NCBI RefSeq assembly: GCF_000814845.2
Contig: NZ_CP010431.2
Span: 5,270,001-5,334,000, forward strand
DNA: 64,000 nucleotides
Source of the DNA: Pandoraea sputorum
Lineage (GTDB): Bacteria; Pseudomonadota; Gammaproteobacteria; Burkholderiales; Burkholderiaceae
Reading direction: 5' to 3'
Shown: positions 32,022 to 42,593 of the stretch, piece after piece
Numbering within the stretch: the first letter of the stretch is position 1
How the letters are laid out: each line of letters begins with the position of its first letter
Position numbers and translations under genes: made by a program
Notes under the pieces: generated by a model
Database searches by the model: none
The model's input: only the letters and a program-made list of their open reading frames with translations
What the model was told of the DNA's origin: nothing

Positions 32022-32212
32022 AGGCAATCGTGAAACGTCGCTAGTGGGAAGTAAAAGGAATTCGCAAGTTACGCGGACAACATAAAACCGACCCCGGTCT
32101 TGCCGGACTTCGGCGCGTCGGGATCGGGTTCATCAGCATGACACAGTATAAGCCGTGATGGAGGGCACGCTCGGGAAGGAAACCGGATACCGGCGCGTCG
32201 CACGGGTCGTCA
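32022..32212. other. Gap in the his operon between hisH and hisA
   Basis: Most his genes here are tightly packed, but this gap is 191 bases. On the minus strand TATACT occurs near 32143-32148 without a good -35 partner. It may carry an internal promoter for hisAFIE. No gene is seen. Confidence 0.35.
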
Positions 32213-32854
32213 TCAGGGCTTCCACTGTGCAAAATTGCGGTAAAGCGCAAGGCCCGCCTGGGCGCTCTTTTCCGGGTGAAACTGAGTGGCGAAGATATTA
32301 TCTTGGGCCACTGCACAGGTAAAGGGCACACCGTAGACCGTCTCGCCGGCCGTCAGTTCGGGCTTCGCGGGCACAACATAGTAGCTGTGCACGAAGTAAA
32401 AATAGCTGTCGTCGGGCACGCCCGCCCAGATCGGGTGAGCGCCCTGCGTCTGACGCACGCGGTTCCAGCCCATCTGCGGCACCTTGAAGCGCGAACCGTC
32501 GTCCTGCACCTGACCTTCGAGATCGAAGCGCACCACGCGGCCCGGCAGCAGGCCCAGCGCAGGTGTGTTGCCTTCGTCCGACATGTCGAACAGCATCTGC
32601 TCGCCCACGCACACGCCGAACATCGGCTTGGTGGCGGCAGCTTCGACGACGGCCTCGCGCAGGCCCGACTCGTTCAGGCAACCCATGCAGTCGCGCATCG
32701 CGCCCTGCCCCGGCAGCACCACGCGGTCGGCGGCGCGAATCTCGGCGGCGTCGCTGCTGATGCTCACGTCGGCCTCCGGGGCTGCGGCACGCAGCGCCTG
32801 ATAGACCGAGCGCAGGTTGCCCATTCCGTAGTCGACAATCGCAATCTTATTCAT
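32213..32854 (-). CDS. hisH: Imidazole glycerol phosphate synthase, glutaminase subunit
   Basis: The 213-residue class I glutamine amidotransferase feeds ammonia to HisF. The nucleophile Cys is in [13 protein letters not shown], and the His-Glu pair is in [10 protein letters not shown]. Its ATG overlaps the stop of the marC-type gene (ATGA). Confidence 0.97.
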   Translation of the reverse strand: MNKIAIVDYGMGNLRSVYQALRAAAPEADVSISSDAAEIRAADRVVLPGQGAMRDCMGCLNESGLREAVVEAAATKPMFGVCVGEQMLFDMSDEGNTPALGLLPGRVVRFDLEGQVQDDGSRFKVPQMGWNRVRQTQGAHPIWAGVPDDSYFYFVHSYYVVPAKPELTAGETVYGVPFTCAVAQDNIFATQFHPEKSAQAGLALYRNFAQWKP

Positions 32855-33477
32855 CTCAAACCCGGCAGCAGTATTTTCAAACCATCGATAATGAATTCCA
32901 CGGCGAGCGCCGAGAGGATCAACCCCATCAGGCGCGTGCCGATGTTGATGCCCGTTCGCCCGAGCCAGCCTTCGATGCGACCGGCACTGCGCAACGCCAC
33001 CCAGCACACTGCACCCACGCCCACACCGATCGCCATGAGCGCCAGAATCTGCGCCCAGCCATGCGCGCGGCCGGAGTAGATGATCACGGTACTGATCGTC
33101 CCCGGCCCGGTGAGCAGCGGAATCGCCAGCGGCACCACGGCGATGTTCGGCCGCTCCTCCGCTTCGTGACGCTCTTCCGCCGTCGCCCGCGTGTTCCCGG
33201 TCTGCGCGTTGATCATGTTCACTGCCATGAGCAGCATGATCACGCCGCCGCCGACTTCCAGCGACGCAATCGAGATACCGAAGAAGCGGATGATCGCCTC
33301 GCCGAACAGTCCCGAACCCGCGACCACCAGTGCGACGGCAATCGCCGCGACGTTGATCGTGTGGCGCTTCTCTTCCCGTGTCTGCGTAGACGTCAGGCTG
33401 ATGAACAGCGGAATCGCCCCGAGCGGATTGATCAGGGCCAGCAACGAGATGAAGAACTTGAAGGCGTCGAGCGTCAT
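32851..33477 (-). CDS. MarC-family integral membrane protein
   Basis: The 208-residue protein has six predicted helices and the family words [16 protein letters not shown] and [17 protein letters not shown]. MarC proteins have no settled function. The gene sits between hisB and hisH and overlaps hisH by four bases, so it is co-translated with histidine genes. The same placement is known in Burkholderia relatives, as I recall. ATG at 33477 is used; a GTG lies three codons earlier. Confidence 0.9.
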   Translation of the reverse strand: MTLDAFKFFISLLALINPLGAIPLFISLTSTQTREEKRHTINVAAIAVALVVAGSGLFGEAIIRFFGISIASLEVGGGVIMLLMAVNMINAQTGNTRATAEERHEAEERPNIAVVPLAIPLLTGPGTISTVIIYSGRAHGWAQILALMAIGVGVGAVCWVALRSAGRIEGWLGRTGINIGTRLMGLILSALAVEFIIDGLKILLPGLR

Positions 33478-33607
33478 AAGGGGCACACGGCGCCGGCGTG
33501 CGGCCGGTCGATGAATCGTCGCAGGGGCGCCGGACTCGCGTCCGGCGGGCTATCCGGCTGGCGACGCCGGTCAGACCGGCGTCACGAGCGCTACAGACCC
33601 GTCAATG

Positions 33608-34195
33608 TCAGAGGCTTCCCTTCGTGGACGGCACGACACCCGCCGCACGCGGATCGATCTCGACCGCCATGCGCAGGGCACGACCGAACGCCTTGAACAC
33701 CGTTTCGCACTGGTGGTGGGCGTTGATGCCGCGCAGGTTGTCGATATGCAGCGTGACGCCCGCGTGATTCACGAAGCCACGGAAAAATTCGATGAGCAGG
33801 TCGACGTCGAAGTTGCCCACGCGAGCGCGCGTGAAAGGCACATGGAATTCGAGACCGGGACGGCCCGAGAAGTCGATCACCACCCGCGAGAGGGCTTCGT
33901 CGAGCGGCACATAGCTATGGCCGTAACGCACGATGCCCTTCTTGTCGCCGATGGCCTTGGCCACCGCCATACCCAGCGTGATGCCGACGTCTTCCACCGT
34001 ATGGTGATCGTCGATGTAGGTATCGCCCTTGGCTTCGACATCCATGTCGATGAGGCCGTGGCGCGCGATCTGGTCGAGCATGTGGTCCAGAAACGGCACG
34101 CCGGTATCGAGCGTCTTCCGGCCGGTGCCGTCCAGGTCGATCTTGACGCGTATTTGCGTTTCGCTGGTATCGCGAACGACTTCCGCAATGCGCAT
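33608..34195 (-). CDS. hisB: Imidazoleglycerol-phosphate dehydratase
   Basis: The 195-residue enzyme dehydrates IGP. It is the single-domain form without the N-terminal phosphatase of E. coli HisB, so histidinol-phosphatase must be elsewhere. Mn-binding His clusters lie in [10 protein letters not shown] and [21 protein letters not shown] is the family start. Confidence 0.97.
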   Translation of the reverse strand: MRIAEVVRDTSETQIRVKIDLDGTGRKTLDTGVPFLDHMLDQIARHGLIDMDVEAKGDTYIDDHHTVEDVGITLGMAVAKAIGDKKGIVRYGHSYVPLDEALSRVVIDFSGRPGLEFHVPFTRARVGNFDVDLLIEFFRGFVNHAGVTLHIDNLRGINAHHQCETVFKAFGRALRMAVEIDPRAAGVVPSTKGSL

Positions 34196-34222
34196 GATGG
34201 TGAGTTCTCGTCGTATAGCTTG

Positions 34223-35287
34223 TTAGAGTGATGCCGCCAGAGCCTTGGCCATTGCGGCATTCTCCGTGGGGGTGCCGACCGTCAATCTGAGGCAATTGGC
34301 CAGCAATACGTGCATTTTACCCACGTTTTTGATCAACACCTTGTGCGCGAGCAGGCTGGTGTGGGTTTTGTCGGCATCCGGCACCCGAACGAGCAGAAAA
34401 TTCGCGTCGCTGGCGAACACCGTCACCCCGGGAAGCGCCGCCAACGTGGCCGCCAGCCGGGCGCGCTCAGCACGCAACTCAGCCGCCTGCGCGTCGAGCA
34501 CGTCCAGGTGATCGAGCATGAATTCGGCACACGCCTGCGTCAGCACGTTCACGTTATAGGGCGGACGCACCTTATCGAGCTGATCCAGCCACTCGGCGCT
34601 GCCGGCCACATAACCCAGCCGGATACCCGCCAGTCCGAGCTTGGAGACGGTGCGCATCACCAGCAGATTGGGGAATTCGGGCAGACGCGGCATCCACGTC
34701 TTGCCCGCGAAAGGCTGGTATGCCTCGTCGATCACCACCAGCCCGTTGCCTGCCGCGCGCACCAGCGTCTCGATATCCGCATCGGCAAACAGATTGCCGG
34801 TCGGGTTGTTCGGATACGCCAGATAGACCACCGCGCCGGGATGCGCCGCAATCGCGCCCAGCATCGCAGGCATATCGAGCGAGAAGTCGGCCGTGAGCGG
34901 CACGCCGACAAACTCGATCCCAGCGAACCGCGACGACATCTCGTACATCACGAAACCCGGCATCGGCGCGATGACCGCTGCCCCCGGGCGCGCCGTCGCC
35001 ATCGCGATCATGCTGATGATTTCGTCCGAGCCGTTGCCGAGCAGCAGCTTCGCGCCTGCGGGCACGCCCATCGTGCGCGAGAGCTTCTCAAGCAACGCCT
35101 GCGGACGCGGCGCCGGATAGCGGTTGAGCGCCACATCGGCCAGACGCTGCGCGAGCACGGTGCGCAGCGCTTCGGGCAGACCGTACGGGTTCTCCATCGC
35201 GTCGAGCTTCAGGAAGCCGCTGGCATCGGGCACGGGATAAGTGCTCATGGCGAGCACGTCGGGGCGAATCACTTGGTCGACGGACAT
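34223..35287 (-). CDS. hisC: Histidinol-phosphate aminotransferase
   Basis: The 354-residue PLP enzyme converts imidazole acetol phosphate to histidinol phosphate. It has [21 protein letters not shown] and the PLP Lys in [15 protein letters not shown]. It lies 61 bases after the secreted protein gene and 27 bases before hisB. Confidence 0.96.
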   Translation of the reverse strand: MSVDQVIRPDVLAMSTYPVPDASGFLKLDAMENPYGLPEALRTVLAQRLADVALNRYPAPRPQALLEKLSRTMGVPAGAKLLLGNGSDEIISMIAMATARPGAAVIAPMPGFVMYEMSSRFAGIEFVGVPLTADFSLDMPAMLGAIAAHPGAVVYLAYPNNPTGNLFADADIETLVRAAGNGLVVIDEAYQPFAGKTWMPRLPEFPNLLVMRTVSKLGLAGIRLGYVAGSAEWLDQLDKVRPPYNVNVLTQACAEFMLDHLDVLDAQAAELRAERARLAATLAALPGVTVFASDANFLLVRVPDADKTHTSLLAHKVLIKNVGKMHVLLANCLRLTVGTPTENAAMAKALAASL

Positions 35288-35348
35288 GGCGAATCGAAGG
35301 CGATGGATGACGGGTTAGGGACGAATCAATCAGAACGGCTGCGGCAAC

Positions 35349-35933
35349 TCAATTGAACGCGAACGTCAGCAAGCCTGCGTCGGCCCCGTCGATCTTGACG
35401 GTGCAGCGGCGGCCGGTCTCCACGTTGCCCAGCGCGTCGGTAATGCGCTGCACGCGCACGCCCGTCTGCCACGACAACGCCTGCGCCACGGCCGGACTCA
35501 CCCGCGCGGGCGACTCCTCGGCCTCGCAGCGCATGGCGACGAGCCGGTTGCCGACTCGGCCGAACACGCCGTGTGCCACCTCCTCGTCGGTGCCGCGCAG
35601 CGCGGTCTTGCCGTCCAGACGCAGCACATACACGTCGTTATCGAACGCCTGACGTCGCACGCACACCGTCATCTTCTCGACGGACGCACCTTCGAATCTG
35701 GCGTGCTGACAATAGCTACCCGCAGCGTGCGCGGCCGTGGCCATCGTCAGGCCCAGACCGAACAGCACGACGGTCTGCACGATAGAACGCAGCGCAGCCC
35801 GCACAAGGCGGGCTGGCAACGAAATCGTTTTGTAAAACTTGGAAAACTTGGGAGCAGCGTTTGCGCGGGTCCGACGCCGGGCAGTGGCCGGCGTCGAAGG
35901 ACAATACGCGGGCCGCAGGGCGTCGTCGCGCAT
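35349..35933 (-). CDS. Exported protein of unknown function inside the his operon
   Basis: The 194-residue product has an N-terminal extension, then a signal-like helix (VRAALRSIVQTVVLFGLGLT followed by MATAAHA at about 65-70) and a mature part of about 125 residues with paired Cys (SYCQHARFEG, VCVRRQAF, MRCEAEESPA, RRCTVKID). The TGA of hisD is one base before its ATG, so it is tied to hisD. A shorter start nearer the signal helix is likely but no good codon stands out. I do not know the family. Confidence 0.65.
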   Translation of the reverse strand: MRDDALRPAYCPSTPATARRRTRANAAPKFSKFYKTISLPARLVRAALRSIVQTVVLFGLGLTMATAAHAAGSYCQHARFEGASVEKMTVCVRRQAFDNDVYVLRLDGKTALRGTDEEVAHGVFGRVGNRLVAMRCEAEESPARVSPAVAQALSWQTGVRVQRITDALGNVETGRRCTVKIDGADAGLLTFAFN

Positions 35934-35934
35934 G

Positions 35935-37257
35935 TCAGGACTCGTGATGCAAACGGTATTCGGCGCTGCGCGCGTGCGCTTGCAGGCCTTCGCCGTACGC
36001 CAGTTCGGCCGCAATCTCGCCGAGCATGCGGGCACCGCCCTCGCTCACTTCGATGAGGCTCGAACGCTTGATGAAGTCGTACACCCCCAGCGGCGACGAG
36101 AAACGCGCGGTACGCGAAGTCGGCAGCACGTGGTTCGGACCGGCGCAGTAGTCGCCGAGGCTTTCGCTCGTGAACTTGCCCAGGAAGATCGCACCGGCGT
36201 GGCGGATCTTGTCGCCCCACTGCTGCGGCGTCTCGGCCGAGATTTCCAGGTGCTCCGGTGCGATCACGTTGGCGATCTCGCACGCTTCCGCCATATCGCG
36301 CACCTTGATCAGCGCACCACGGCCTTGCAGCGAAGCTGCGATCACCTCACGGCGCGGCATGTCGTCGATCTGACGTTCCAGCGACGCGTACACGCGCGCG
36401 ATGTATTCGGCGTCCGGGCACAGCAGGATGGATTGAGCGAGTTCGTCGTGCTCGGCCTGCGAGAACAGGTCCATCGCCACCCAGTCGGGATCGGTCGAAC
36501 CGTCGCAGATCACGAGGATTTCCGACGGACCGGCGATCATGTCGATACCGACGGTACCGAACACGCGCCGCTTGGCCGCCGCCACGAAGGCATTGCCCGG
36601 GCCGACGATCTTGTCGACAGCCGGCACCGTTTCGGTGCCGTACGCCAGCGCGCCGACCGCCTGTGCGCCACCGATGGTGAACACGCGGTCGACACCGGCA
36701 ATGTGCGCCGCCGCCAGCACCAACGGGTTCTGCACGCCGTCGGGCGTGGGCACCACCATGACGATTTCCTTGACGCCAGCCACACGCGCCGGAATCGCGT
36801 TCATCAGCACCGACGACGGATACGCGGCCTTACCGCCCGGAACGTAGATGCCGACGCGATCGAGCGGCGTCACCTTCTGCCCCAGCACCGTGCCGTCCGA
36901 CTCGGTGTATTGCCAGCTATGGCTGCCGCATTCGATGCGCTGCTTCTCGTGATACGCGCGCACACGCGCAGCCGCTGCTTCGAGGGCGGCACGACGCTTC
37001 GGCTCAAGCCCTTCGAGCGCCGCCGCCAACACGTCGGCAGACAGCTCCAGCGCACCCATGTCGGGGGCGCTGAGACGGTCGAACTTGTTCGTGTATTCGA
37101 TGACGGCAGCGTCGCCGCGCGCTTTCACGTCGGCGAGAATTTCGGCAGCCGCACGGTCGATGGCGGCGTCTTCGCTCGCTTCGAACGCCAGTACGTCGCG
37201 CAACTGTGCGGCGAATCCTTCAGCGGACGAATCGAGTTTGCGAATATCGAGTTTCAT
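35935..37257 (-). CDS. hisD: Histidinol dehydrogenase
   Basis: The 440-residue zinc enzyme does the last two oxidations to histidine. Family words are [48 protein letters not shown] and [10 protein letters not shown] with the active-site His. Its start overlaps the hisG stop by four bases. Confidence 0.97.
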   Translation of the reverse strand: MKLDIRKLDSSAEGFAAQLRDVLAFEASEDAAIDRAAAEILADVKARGDAAVIEYTNKFDRLSAPDMGALELSADVLAAALEGLEPKRRAALEAAAARVRAYHEKQRIECGSHSWQYTESDGTVLGQKVTPLDRVGIYVPGGKAAYPSSVLMNAIPARVAGVKEIVMVVPTPDGVQNPLVLAAAHIAGVDRVFTIGGAQAVGALAYGTETVPAVDKIVGPGNAFVAAAKRRVFGTVGIDMIAGPSEILVICDGSTDPDWVAMDLFSQAEHDELAQSILLCPDAEYIARVYASLERQIDDMPRREVIAASLQGRGALIKVRDMAEACEIANVIAPEHLEISAETPQQWGDKIRHAGAIFLGKFTSESLGDYCAGPNHVLPTSRTARFSSPLGVYDFIKRSSLIEVSEGGARMLGEIAAELAYGEGLQAHARSAEYRLHHES

Positions 37258-37934
37258 GCTGTTTGCCGGGACGCCTGCTCAAAGGCATCCAGAATAGGCT
37301 GCAAAGACTCACGCTTCAATTTGAGCGCAGCCTGGTTGATCACGAGGCGGGACGAGATATCCATGATCTCCTCCACTTCCACCAGATTATTGGCCCGCAG
37401 CGTGCCGCCGGTGCTCACCAGATCGACAATCGCGTCGGCCAGACCCACGAGCGGACCCAGCTCCATCGAGCCATACAACTTGATCAGGTCGACGTGCACG
37501 CCCTTGGCCGCGAAGTGTTCTCGCGCGGTTTGCACGTACTTGGTCGCCACACGCAGACGTGCGCCCTGACGTACGGCATTCGCGTAGTCGAAACCCTTCG
37601 GTACAGCCACAGACATGCGGCAACGCGCAATGTTCAAATCGATCGGCTGATAAAGGCCGCCACCGCCGTGTTCGATGAGCACGTCCTTACCGGCCACGCC
37701 GAAGTCGGCGGCACCGTATTGGACATAGGTCGGCACGTCCGTCGCGCGCACGATGATCACGCGCAGATTCGGATCGGTCGTCGGCAGGATCAGCTTGCGC
37801 GAGGTTTCGGGATCTTCCGTCACCTCGATACCGGCCGCGGCGAGCAACGGCAGCGTCTCCGTAAAGATACGCCCTTTCGAGAGCGCCAGCGTAAGCGGTT
37901 GGGCCAGCGGCTGGGCCGACTTCACGGTACTCAT
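37254..37934 (-). CDS. hisG: ATP phosphoribosyltransferase, short form
   Basis: The 226-residue enzyme begins histidine synthesis. It is the short form without the C-terminal regulatory domain, which needs HisZ as a partner; no hisZ is in the window. Words [30 protein letters not shown] and [14 protein letters not shown] are typical. Its start overlaps the murA stop (ATGA). Confidence 0.96.
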   Translation of the reverse strand: MSTVKSAQPLAQPLTLALSKGRIFTETLPLLAAAGIEVTEDPETSRKLILPTTDPNLRVIIVRATDVPTYVQYGAADFGVAGKDVLIEHGGGGLYQPIDLNIARCRMSVAVPKGFDYANAVRQGARLRVATKYVQTAREHFAAKGVHVDLIKLYGSMELGPLVGLADAIVDLVSTGGTLRANNLVEVEEIMDISSRLVINQAALKLKRESLQPILDAFEQASRQTA

Positions 37935-39271
37935 GCAATCTCTCCCTGGCATGCTTCGACACGCCGGATTCGTGCGCCCACGGCGCACAACTTGGCCTCG
38001 ATACGATGATAGCCGCGATCGAGGTGATGAATGCGGTCGACGAGGGTGCGGCCTTCAGCCGTCAGACCCGCGACGATCAGACTGGCGGACGCACGCAGAT
38101 CGGTCGCCATCACGTGCGCGCCGGACAGACGATCCACGCCGGAAATCCGCGCCGTGTTGCCTTCGATGCCGATATTCGCGCCCAGACGCATCAATTCCTG
38201 CACGTGCATGAAGCGGTTCTCGAAGATCGTCTCGACGACCTGCGACGCGCCCCGCGCAATGCAGTTCAGCGCCATGAACTGCGCCTGCATGTCGGTCGGG
38301 AACGCCGGATATTCCGACGTCCGGAAACTCACGGCCTGCGCGCGACGATCCATCTGCACGCGCAGCCAATCCGCACCGCCGGTCACATTCGCGCCGGTCT
38401 CGCGCAATTTTTCGATGACGGCGTCCAGCGTGCCAGGTACCACGCGGCGCAGCGCAATGTCGCCGCGCGTGGCCACAGCCGCGCACAGGAACGTGCCCGC
38501 TTCGATACGGTCGGGCACGACATCGTGCGTTGCACCATGCAAGCGCGCGACGCCCGTCACCACCAGACGATCGGTTCCGATGCCGTCGATCTTCGCGCCC
38601 ATCTTCACGAGCAATTGCGCCAGATCGGTCACTTCCGGCTCACGCGCGGCGTTGGCCAGCACGGTCACGCCGTCGGCCAGCGTGGCCGCCATGAGCAGGT
38701 TTTCGGTGCCCGTCACGGTGATCATGTCCGTCACGAGCGTCTCGCCACGAAGACGTGAAGCCCGCGCCACGATGTCGCCATGCGTCAGCGTGATCTCGGC
38801 ACCCATCTTTTGCAGGCCCTTGATGTGCTGATCGACGGGCCGCGCGCCGATGGCGCATCCGCCCGGCAGCGACACGCGCGCTTCGCCACAACGGGCGAGC
38901 AGCGGGCCGAGCACCAGAATCGATGCGCGCATGGTCTTCACCAGCTCGTACGGTGCGGCCGGCTCGGTAATCTGCGACGCGTCCAGCGTCACCGACTCGC
39001 CGTTGCGTTCGACCTTCACGCCCATGCGCGCGAGCAGCGTCAGCATGGTGCGCACGTCGTGCAGATCCGGAACGTTGCCCAGCACCAGCGGCTCGGCCGT
39101 CAACAGGCTGGCACACAGAATGGGCAGGGCAGCGTTCTTGGCACCCGAGACGGTAATCTCGCCCTCCAGCCGCTCGCCGCCTTCGATTTCCAGGTGGTCC
39201 GCGGCCACACGCTCGCCGGCGAGAACCTCGCCGTTGCCGGCAGCGCCAGCGCTTTCTTGCGTAATCCTCAT
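37931..39271 (-). CDS. murA: UDP-N-acetylglucosamine 1-carboxyvinyltransferase
   Basis: The 446-residue enzyme makes the first committed step of peptidoglycan synthesis. The fosfomycin-target Cys is Cys139 in GGCAIGARP, with Lys45-Asn46 in the SGAKNAALP loop. The N-terminus carries about 25 extra residues relative to E. coli. It overlaps bolA and hisG by four bases on each side. Confidence 0.97.
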   Translation of the reverse strand: MRITQESAGAAGNGEVLAGERVAADHLEIEGGERLEGEITVSGAKNAALPILCASLLTAEPLVLGNVPDLHDVRTMLTLLARMGVKVERNGESVTLDASQITEPAAPYELVKTMRASILVLGPLLARCGEARVSLPGGCAIGARPVDQHIKGLQKMGAEITLTHGDIVARASRLRGETLVTDMITVTGTENLLMAATLADGVTVLANAAREPEVTDLAQLLVKMGAKIDGIGTDRLVVTGVARLHGATHDVVPDRIEAGTFLCAAVATRGDIALRRVVPGTLDAVIEKLRETGANVTGGADWLRVQMDRRAQAVSFRTSEYPAFPTDMQAQFMALNCIARGASQVVETIFENRFMHVQELMRLGANIGIEGNTARISGVDRLSGAHVMATDLRASASLIVAGLTAEGRTLVDRIHHLDRGYHRIEAKLCAVGARIRRVEACQGEIA

Positions 39272-39507
39272 TGCGCCTGATACTCCGCCGGCGTGAGCGT
39301 CTTCATCGAGAGCGCGTGGATTTCGGCCTTCATGCGGTCGCCCAGCGCGCCGTACACGAGTTGATGGCGCGCAATGAGGCGCTTGCCTTCGAACTGCGCG
39401 CTGACGATGGTCGCGAAGAAGTGCTGACCGTCACCTTCGACGGCCACGTGATCGCAAGCCAGACCGGCTTCGATGTACTGTTTGATTTGTTCGGGGGTAG
39501 GCAGCAT
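39268..39507 (-). CDS. BolA/IbaG-family protein
   Basis: The 79-residue protein has the BolA fold, with [20 protein letters not shown] and [18 protein letters not shown]. IbaG-type proteins next to murA are linked with monothiol glutaredoxins and acid stress. It overlaps murA (ATGA) and follows the ABC permease gene. Confidence 0.94.
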   Translation of the reverse strand: MLPTPEQIKQYIEAGLACDHVAVEGDGQHFFATIVSAQFEGKRLIARHQLVYGALGDRMKAEIHALSMKTLTPAEYQAQ

Positions 39508-39525
39508 GGCTGATCCTGGAGAAGT

Positions 39526-40281
39526 TCAGTGACGCAGTTTGTAGCCACGGCGCAGCAGATTCAGCGCCACGGTTGCGAGTATCAGGAAAGTCACGCCGAC
39601 GACGGCGAGACTCGTCGTCGGAGCCACATCGGACACGCCGAAGAAGCCGTAACGGAACCCGTCGATCATGTAGAAGAACGGGTTGAAGTGCGACACGGCC
39701 TGCCACAGCGGCGGCAACGACTGAATCGAATAGAACACGCCCGCGAGGAACGTTGCAGGCATGATCAGGAAGTTCTGGAACGCCGCGAGCTGGTCGAATT
39801 TCTCGGCCCAGATGCCTGCGATCAACCCCAGCGTGCCGAGGATCGCCGCGCCGAAGAAGGCGAAGCCCAAAATCCACAGCGGTGCGGCAAACGTCAGATG
39901 CGTGAACGCGACTGTCACGAGGAAAACGCCCAGCCCGACCGCCAGTCCGCGCACTACGGCCGCCAGCACGTACGCGCCGTACATCTCCCAATGCGAGAGC
40001 GGCGGCAGCAGCACGAACACGAGGTTGCCCGTGATCTTCGACTGGATCAGCGACGACGAGCTATTGGCAAACGCGTTCTGCAACACGCTCATCATCACCA
40101 GTCCCGGCACGAGGAAGGACGTGTAGTTGATCTGGTCGTAGACCTTCACGCGGTCTTCGAGCACGTGGCCGAAGATCATCAGATACAGCAGCGCGGTGAG
40201 CACCGGTGCGGCCACGGTCTGGAAACTCACCTTCCAGAAACGCAGCACTTCCTTGTAAAACAACGTGCTGAAGCCGGTCAT
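39526..40281 (-). CDS. ABC-2 type permease
   Basis: The 251-residue membrane protein has six helices and the ABC-2 words LVPGLVMMSVLQNAFANSSS and FLAGVFYSIQSLPPLWQAVS. It works with the ATPase encoded four bases upstream in overlap (ATGA). The pair resembles YadGH-type exporters; the substrate is unknown. Confidence 0.93.
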   Translation of the reverse strand: MTGFSTLFYKEVLRFWKVSFQTVAAPVLTALLYLMIFGHVLEDRVKVYDQINYTSFLVPGLVMMSVLQNAFANSSSSLIQSKITGNLVFVLLPPLSHWEMYGAYVLAAVVRGLAVGLGVFLVTVAFTHLTFAAPLWILGFAFFGAAILGTLGLIAGIWAEKFDQLAAFQNFLIMPATFLAGVFYSIQSLPPLWQAVSHFNPFFYMIDGFRYGFFGVSDVAPTTSLAVVGVTFLILATVALNLLRRGYKLRH

Positions 40282-41204
40282 GCTGCCACCTCCTGCGCGC
40301 GCGAACCCGACATGATCTGCACGAATACGTCCTCGAGGTCGGCCTTCTGAATGTCGATGTCTTCGACGATGCCGCCTGCCGCACGGCAGGTGGCGAGAAT
40401 GGATTCCACTTCGTCGCAGCCCGACAGGCGCAGCGCGAACTGATGTCCGTTCGTATCCTGGCCGTCGACCAGCAACGGACGCAGCTCGGCCGGCAATGTG
40501 CCCTGCTTGAAGCGCAGCACGAGACGCGTACCCGCAAAGCGCTGCAACAGCGACGCCGTACGCTCGAGCGCCACGACTTCGCCGCGCTTGAGCATGGCGA
40601 TGCGGTCGCACAGCGCTTCCGCCTCTTCGAGATAGTGAGTGGTCAGCACGATCGTGTGACCTTCGCGGTTCAGACGCGAGATGAACTTCCAGAGCGTCTG
40701 ACGCAGTTCGACGTCGACCCCGGCGGTCGGCTCGTCGAGCACGATCACAGGCGGGCGGTGCACCAGCGCCTGCGCCACCAGCACGCGTCGCTTCATGCCG
40801 CCCGAGAGCTGACGCATGTTCGCGTCCGCCTTGTCGGTCAGATCGAGGTTAGCCATCACTTCGTCGATCCAGTCGTCATTGCGCTTGAGTCCGAAGTAGC
40901 CGGACTGGATACGCAGCGTCTCGCGCACGGAGAAGAACGGATCGAAGACGAGTTCCTGCGGCACCACGCCGAGCTTGCGGCGGGCGTCGCGGTAATCACG
41001 CACGACATCGTGACCGAGCACGCTGATGTTGCCCGAGTCCGCGCGCGCGAGGCCCGCAAGGATGCTGATCAGCGTGGTCTTGCCCGCGCCGTTGGGGCCG
41101 AGCAGACCGAAGAATTCGCCCTCTTCGATCGAGAAGCTGACGCCCTTGAGCGCCTGCAACGCCTGATAGCGTTTTTTGACGTTACGGATTTCGATGGCGG
41201 CCAT
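40278..41204 (-). CDS. ABC transporter ATPase
   Basis: The 308-residue ATPase has Walker A LLGPNGAGKTTLI, signature LSGGMKRRVLVAQAL and Walker B VIVLDEPTAGVD. A C-terminal 90-residue part follows the ATPase core, common in ABC-2 exporters of this type. It is the ATPase of the YadG-like pair with the next gene. Confidence 0.95.
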   Translation of the reverse strand: MAAIEIRNVKKRYQALQALKGVSFSIEEGEFFGLLGPNGAGKTTLISILAGLARADSGNISVLGHDVVRDYRDARRKLGVVPQELVFDPFFSVRETLRIQSGYFGLKRNDDWIDEVMANLDLTDKADANMRQLSGGMKRRVLVAQALVHRPPVIVLDEPTAGVDVELRQTLWKFISRLNREGHTIVLTTHYLEEAEALCDRIAMLKRGEVVALERTASLLQRFAGTRLVLRFKQGTLPAELRPLLVDGQDTNGHQFALRLSGCDEVESILATCRAAGGIVEDIDIQKADLEDVFVQIMSGSRAQEVAA

Positions 41205-41523
41205 GACTGCACGCACCCGTCTTCGCGGGTACGCCATTATTGTTTTCCGGGTCGGGGGATTGCACCCACCATAATGGCGGCGCCGGAGCCCGGACGGGGG
41301 GTCACTGCCCAAAAGTCGGCAGAAAACCTCTGATTATAAAGGAAGCCGGTGGTGGCCGTGCTCGCGCCCGCCCTAACCCACCTTAGCCCGGCTGTAACCC
41401 CGGTAACGCACAAGCGGCACGGCACCGAAGACTCATGGCCTGCACCGCCCTGCGCCCGGCCACAAAAAAAGCGCCGTCATATGACGGCGCTTCTTCGAAA
41501 GGGCGGCAGTCCGGCCGGACGAA
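41205..41523. other. Gap between mlaB and the ABC ATPase gene
   Basis: It contains the terminator at 41463-41492 and then about 260 bases before the ATPase gene. A promoter for the ABC-bolA-murA-his block should be here, but I found no convincing pair of boxes. No gene is seen. Confidence 0.4.
41463..41492 (-). terminator. Terminator after the mla operon
   Basis: The 24-base perfect palindrome AAGCGCCGTCAT/ATGACGGCGCTT is followed on the minus strand by a T-run (seven T residues in all). It lies 32 bases after mlaB. Confidence 0.9.
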
Positions 41524-41781
41524 TCAGCTCGAGAGCAGATGGTCGACGCCGTACACCAGTGCAAGACTGGCCAGCCCTGTCGGCAAGTTAGTGAACGCCA
41601 ACGTCGCACCACGCCGACCCGCGTGACGGCGCAAGGCCAGCAGCACCGCGAGCGCCGACGAGTCGAAATGCGTGAGCCCGGCGCAGTCGATCTGGGTCTC
41701 CCCCGCGTCGATGCGATCGATGGCCTGCGCGAGGACGTCGCCGGCAGTGTCGTGAGTCAGGTCGGTTTGCAACGCGAGCAT
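41524..41781 (-). CDS. mlaB: STAS-domain protein MlaB
   Basis: The 85-residue protein is a STAS domain with QIDCAGLTHFDSSALAVLLA, including the Ser-Ser pair. MlaB binds MlaF and is needed for a stable MlaFEDB complex. It follows mlaC by four bases. Confidence 0.9.
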   Translation of the reverse strand: MLALQTDLTHDTAGDVLAQAIDRIDAGETQIDCAGLTHFDSSALAVLLALRRHAGRRGATLAFTNLPTGLASLALVYGVDHLLSS

Positions 41782-41785
41782 GGGC

Positions 41786-42406
41786 TTACTTGCCGCCTGC
41801 GAGTTGCTGGTTACGTTGCGTCAGGAACTGGATCAGGCCGTCGACGCCCGATTCGGTGACCTTTTCCTTGAACTGATTGCGGTACGTCTGAACCAGCCAC
41901 GCGCCCAGCACGTTCAGGTCATACAGCTTCCATTCGCCGCTCGCCGTCTTGTACAGACGGTAGTCGAGTTCGACCGGCTGGCCGTTGTTGATGACGTCGG
42001 TGTACACCACGGCATCGGTATCGCCCGGCTGACCGCGGAACGGCTTGTAATTGACCTGCTGGTCGCGAATCTGAGCGATGGCACCGGCATAGGTGCGCAG
42101 CAGCAACGTCTTGAACTGTTCGGTCAGCTGCTTTTGCTGCTCCGGCGTGGCCTTGCGCCATGCCGCGCCGGTCGCCAGTTGCGTCGTCTTGGCAAAGTCT
42201 GCGTGCGGCATGATCTTCTGCTCGACCAGGCGCGTAATGCTGTTCAGATCGCCCTTCTGGATGTTGGGGTCGCTCTTGGCCGCAGCCATCACTTCGGTCA
42301 CGGTCTGCTTGACGAGTGCATCCGGGGACTGAGCCTGTGCCATGGCCGAGCCGGCGGCGGTGTACGTCATGAAAGCCATGACGGGAATGAGCCAGAACTT
42401 CTTCAT
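41786..42406 (-). CDS. mlaC: Periplasmic phospholipid carrier MlaC
   Basis: The 206-residue protein has a Sec signal ending AGSAMAQA and the MlaC fold words LRTYAGAIAQIRDQQVNYKP and LNVLGAWLVQTYRNQF. It ferries phospholipid between the outer membrane (MlaA) and MlaFEDB. The ATG at 42406 gives the signal peptide. Confidence 0.95.
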   Translation of the reverse strand: MKKFWLIPVMAFMTYTAAGSAMAQAQSPDALVKQTVTEVMAAAKSDPNIQKGDLNSITRLVEQKIMPHADFAKTTQLATGAAWRKATPEQQKQLTEQFKTLLLRTYAGAIAQIRDQQVNYKPFRGQPGDTDAVVYTDVINNGQPVELDYRLYKTASGEWKLYDLNVLGAWLVQTYRNQFKEKVTESGVDGLIQFLTQRNQQLAGGK

Positions 42407-42593
42407 TGTGGACTTCCTCTTTCGAGTGACGATTGTTGCGGGTTTTGATACCCGCGCGGCGTCTGGAGTTCTCGGATTGCCGGGAGTGTCGTGTAACAAA
42501 CTGTTGCCCGGAGACGACGCGACTATCGCCTGGATAGCGCGCCGGACCCGTTTTCAGCAACAGTCGGCGACAGTCACCGACGATCGATGACGA

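Noticed and set aside
35839..37569. A 576-residue plus-strand frame opposite hisD and hisG
   Set aside because: Antisense to two essential conserved genes; Arg/His-rich composition only.
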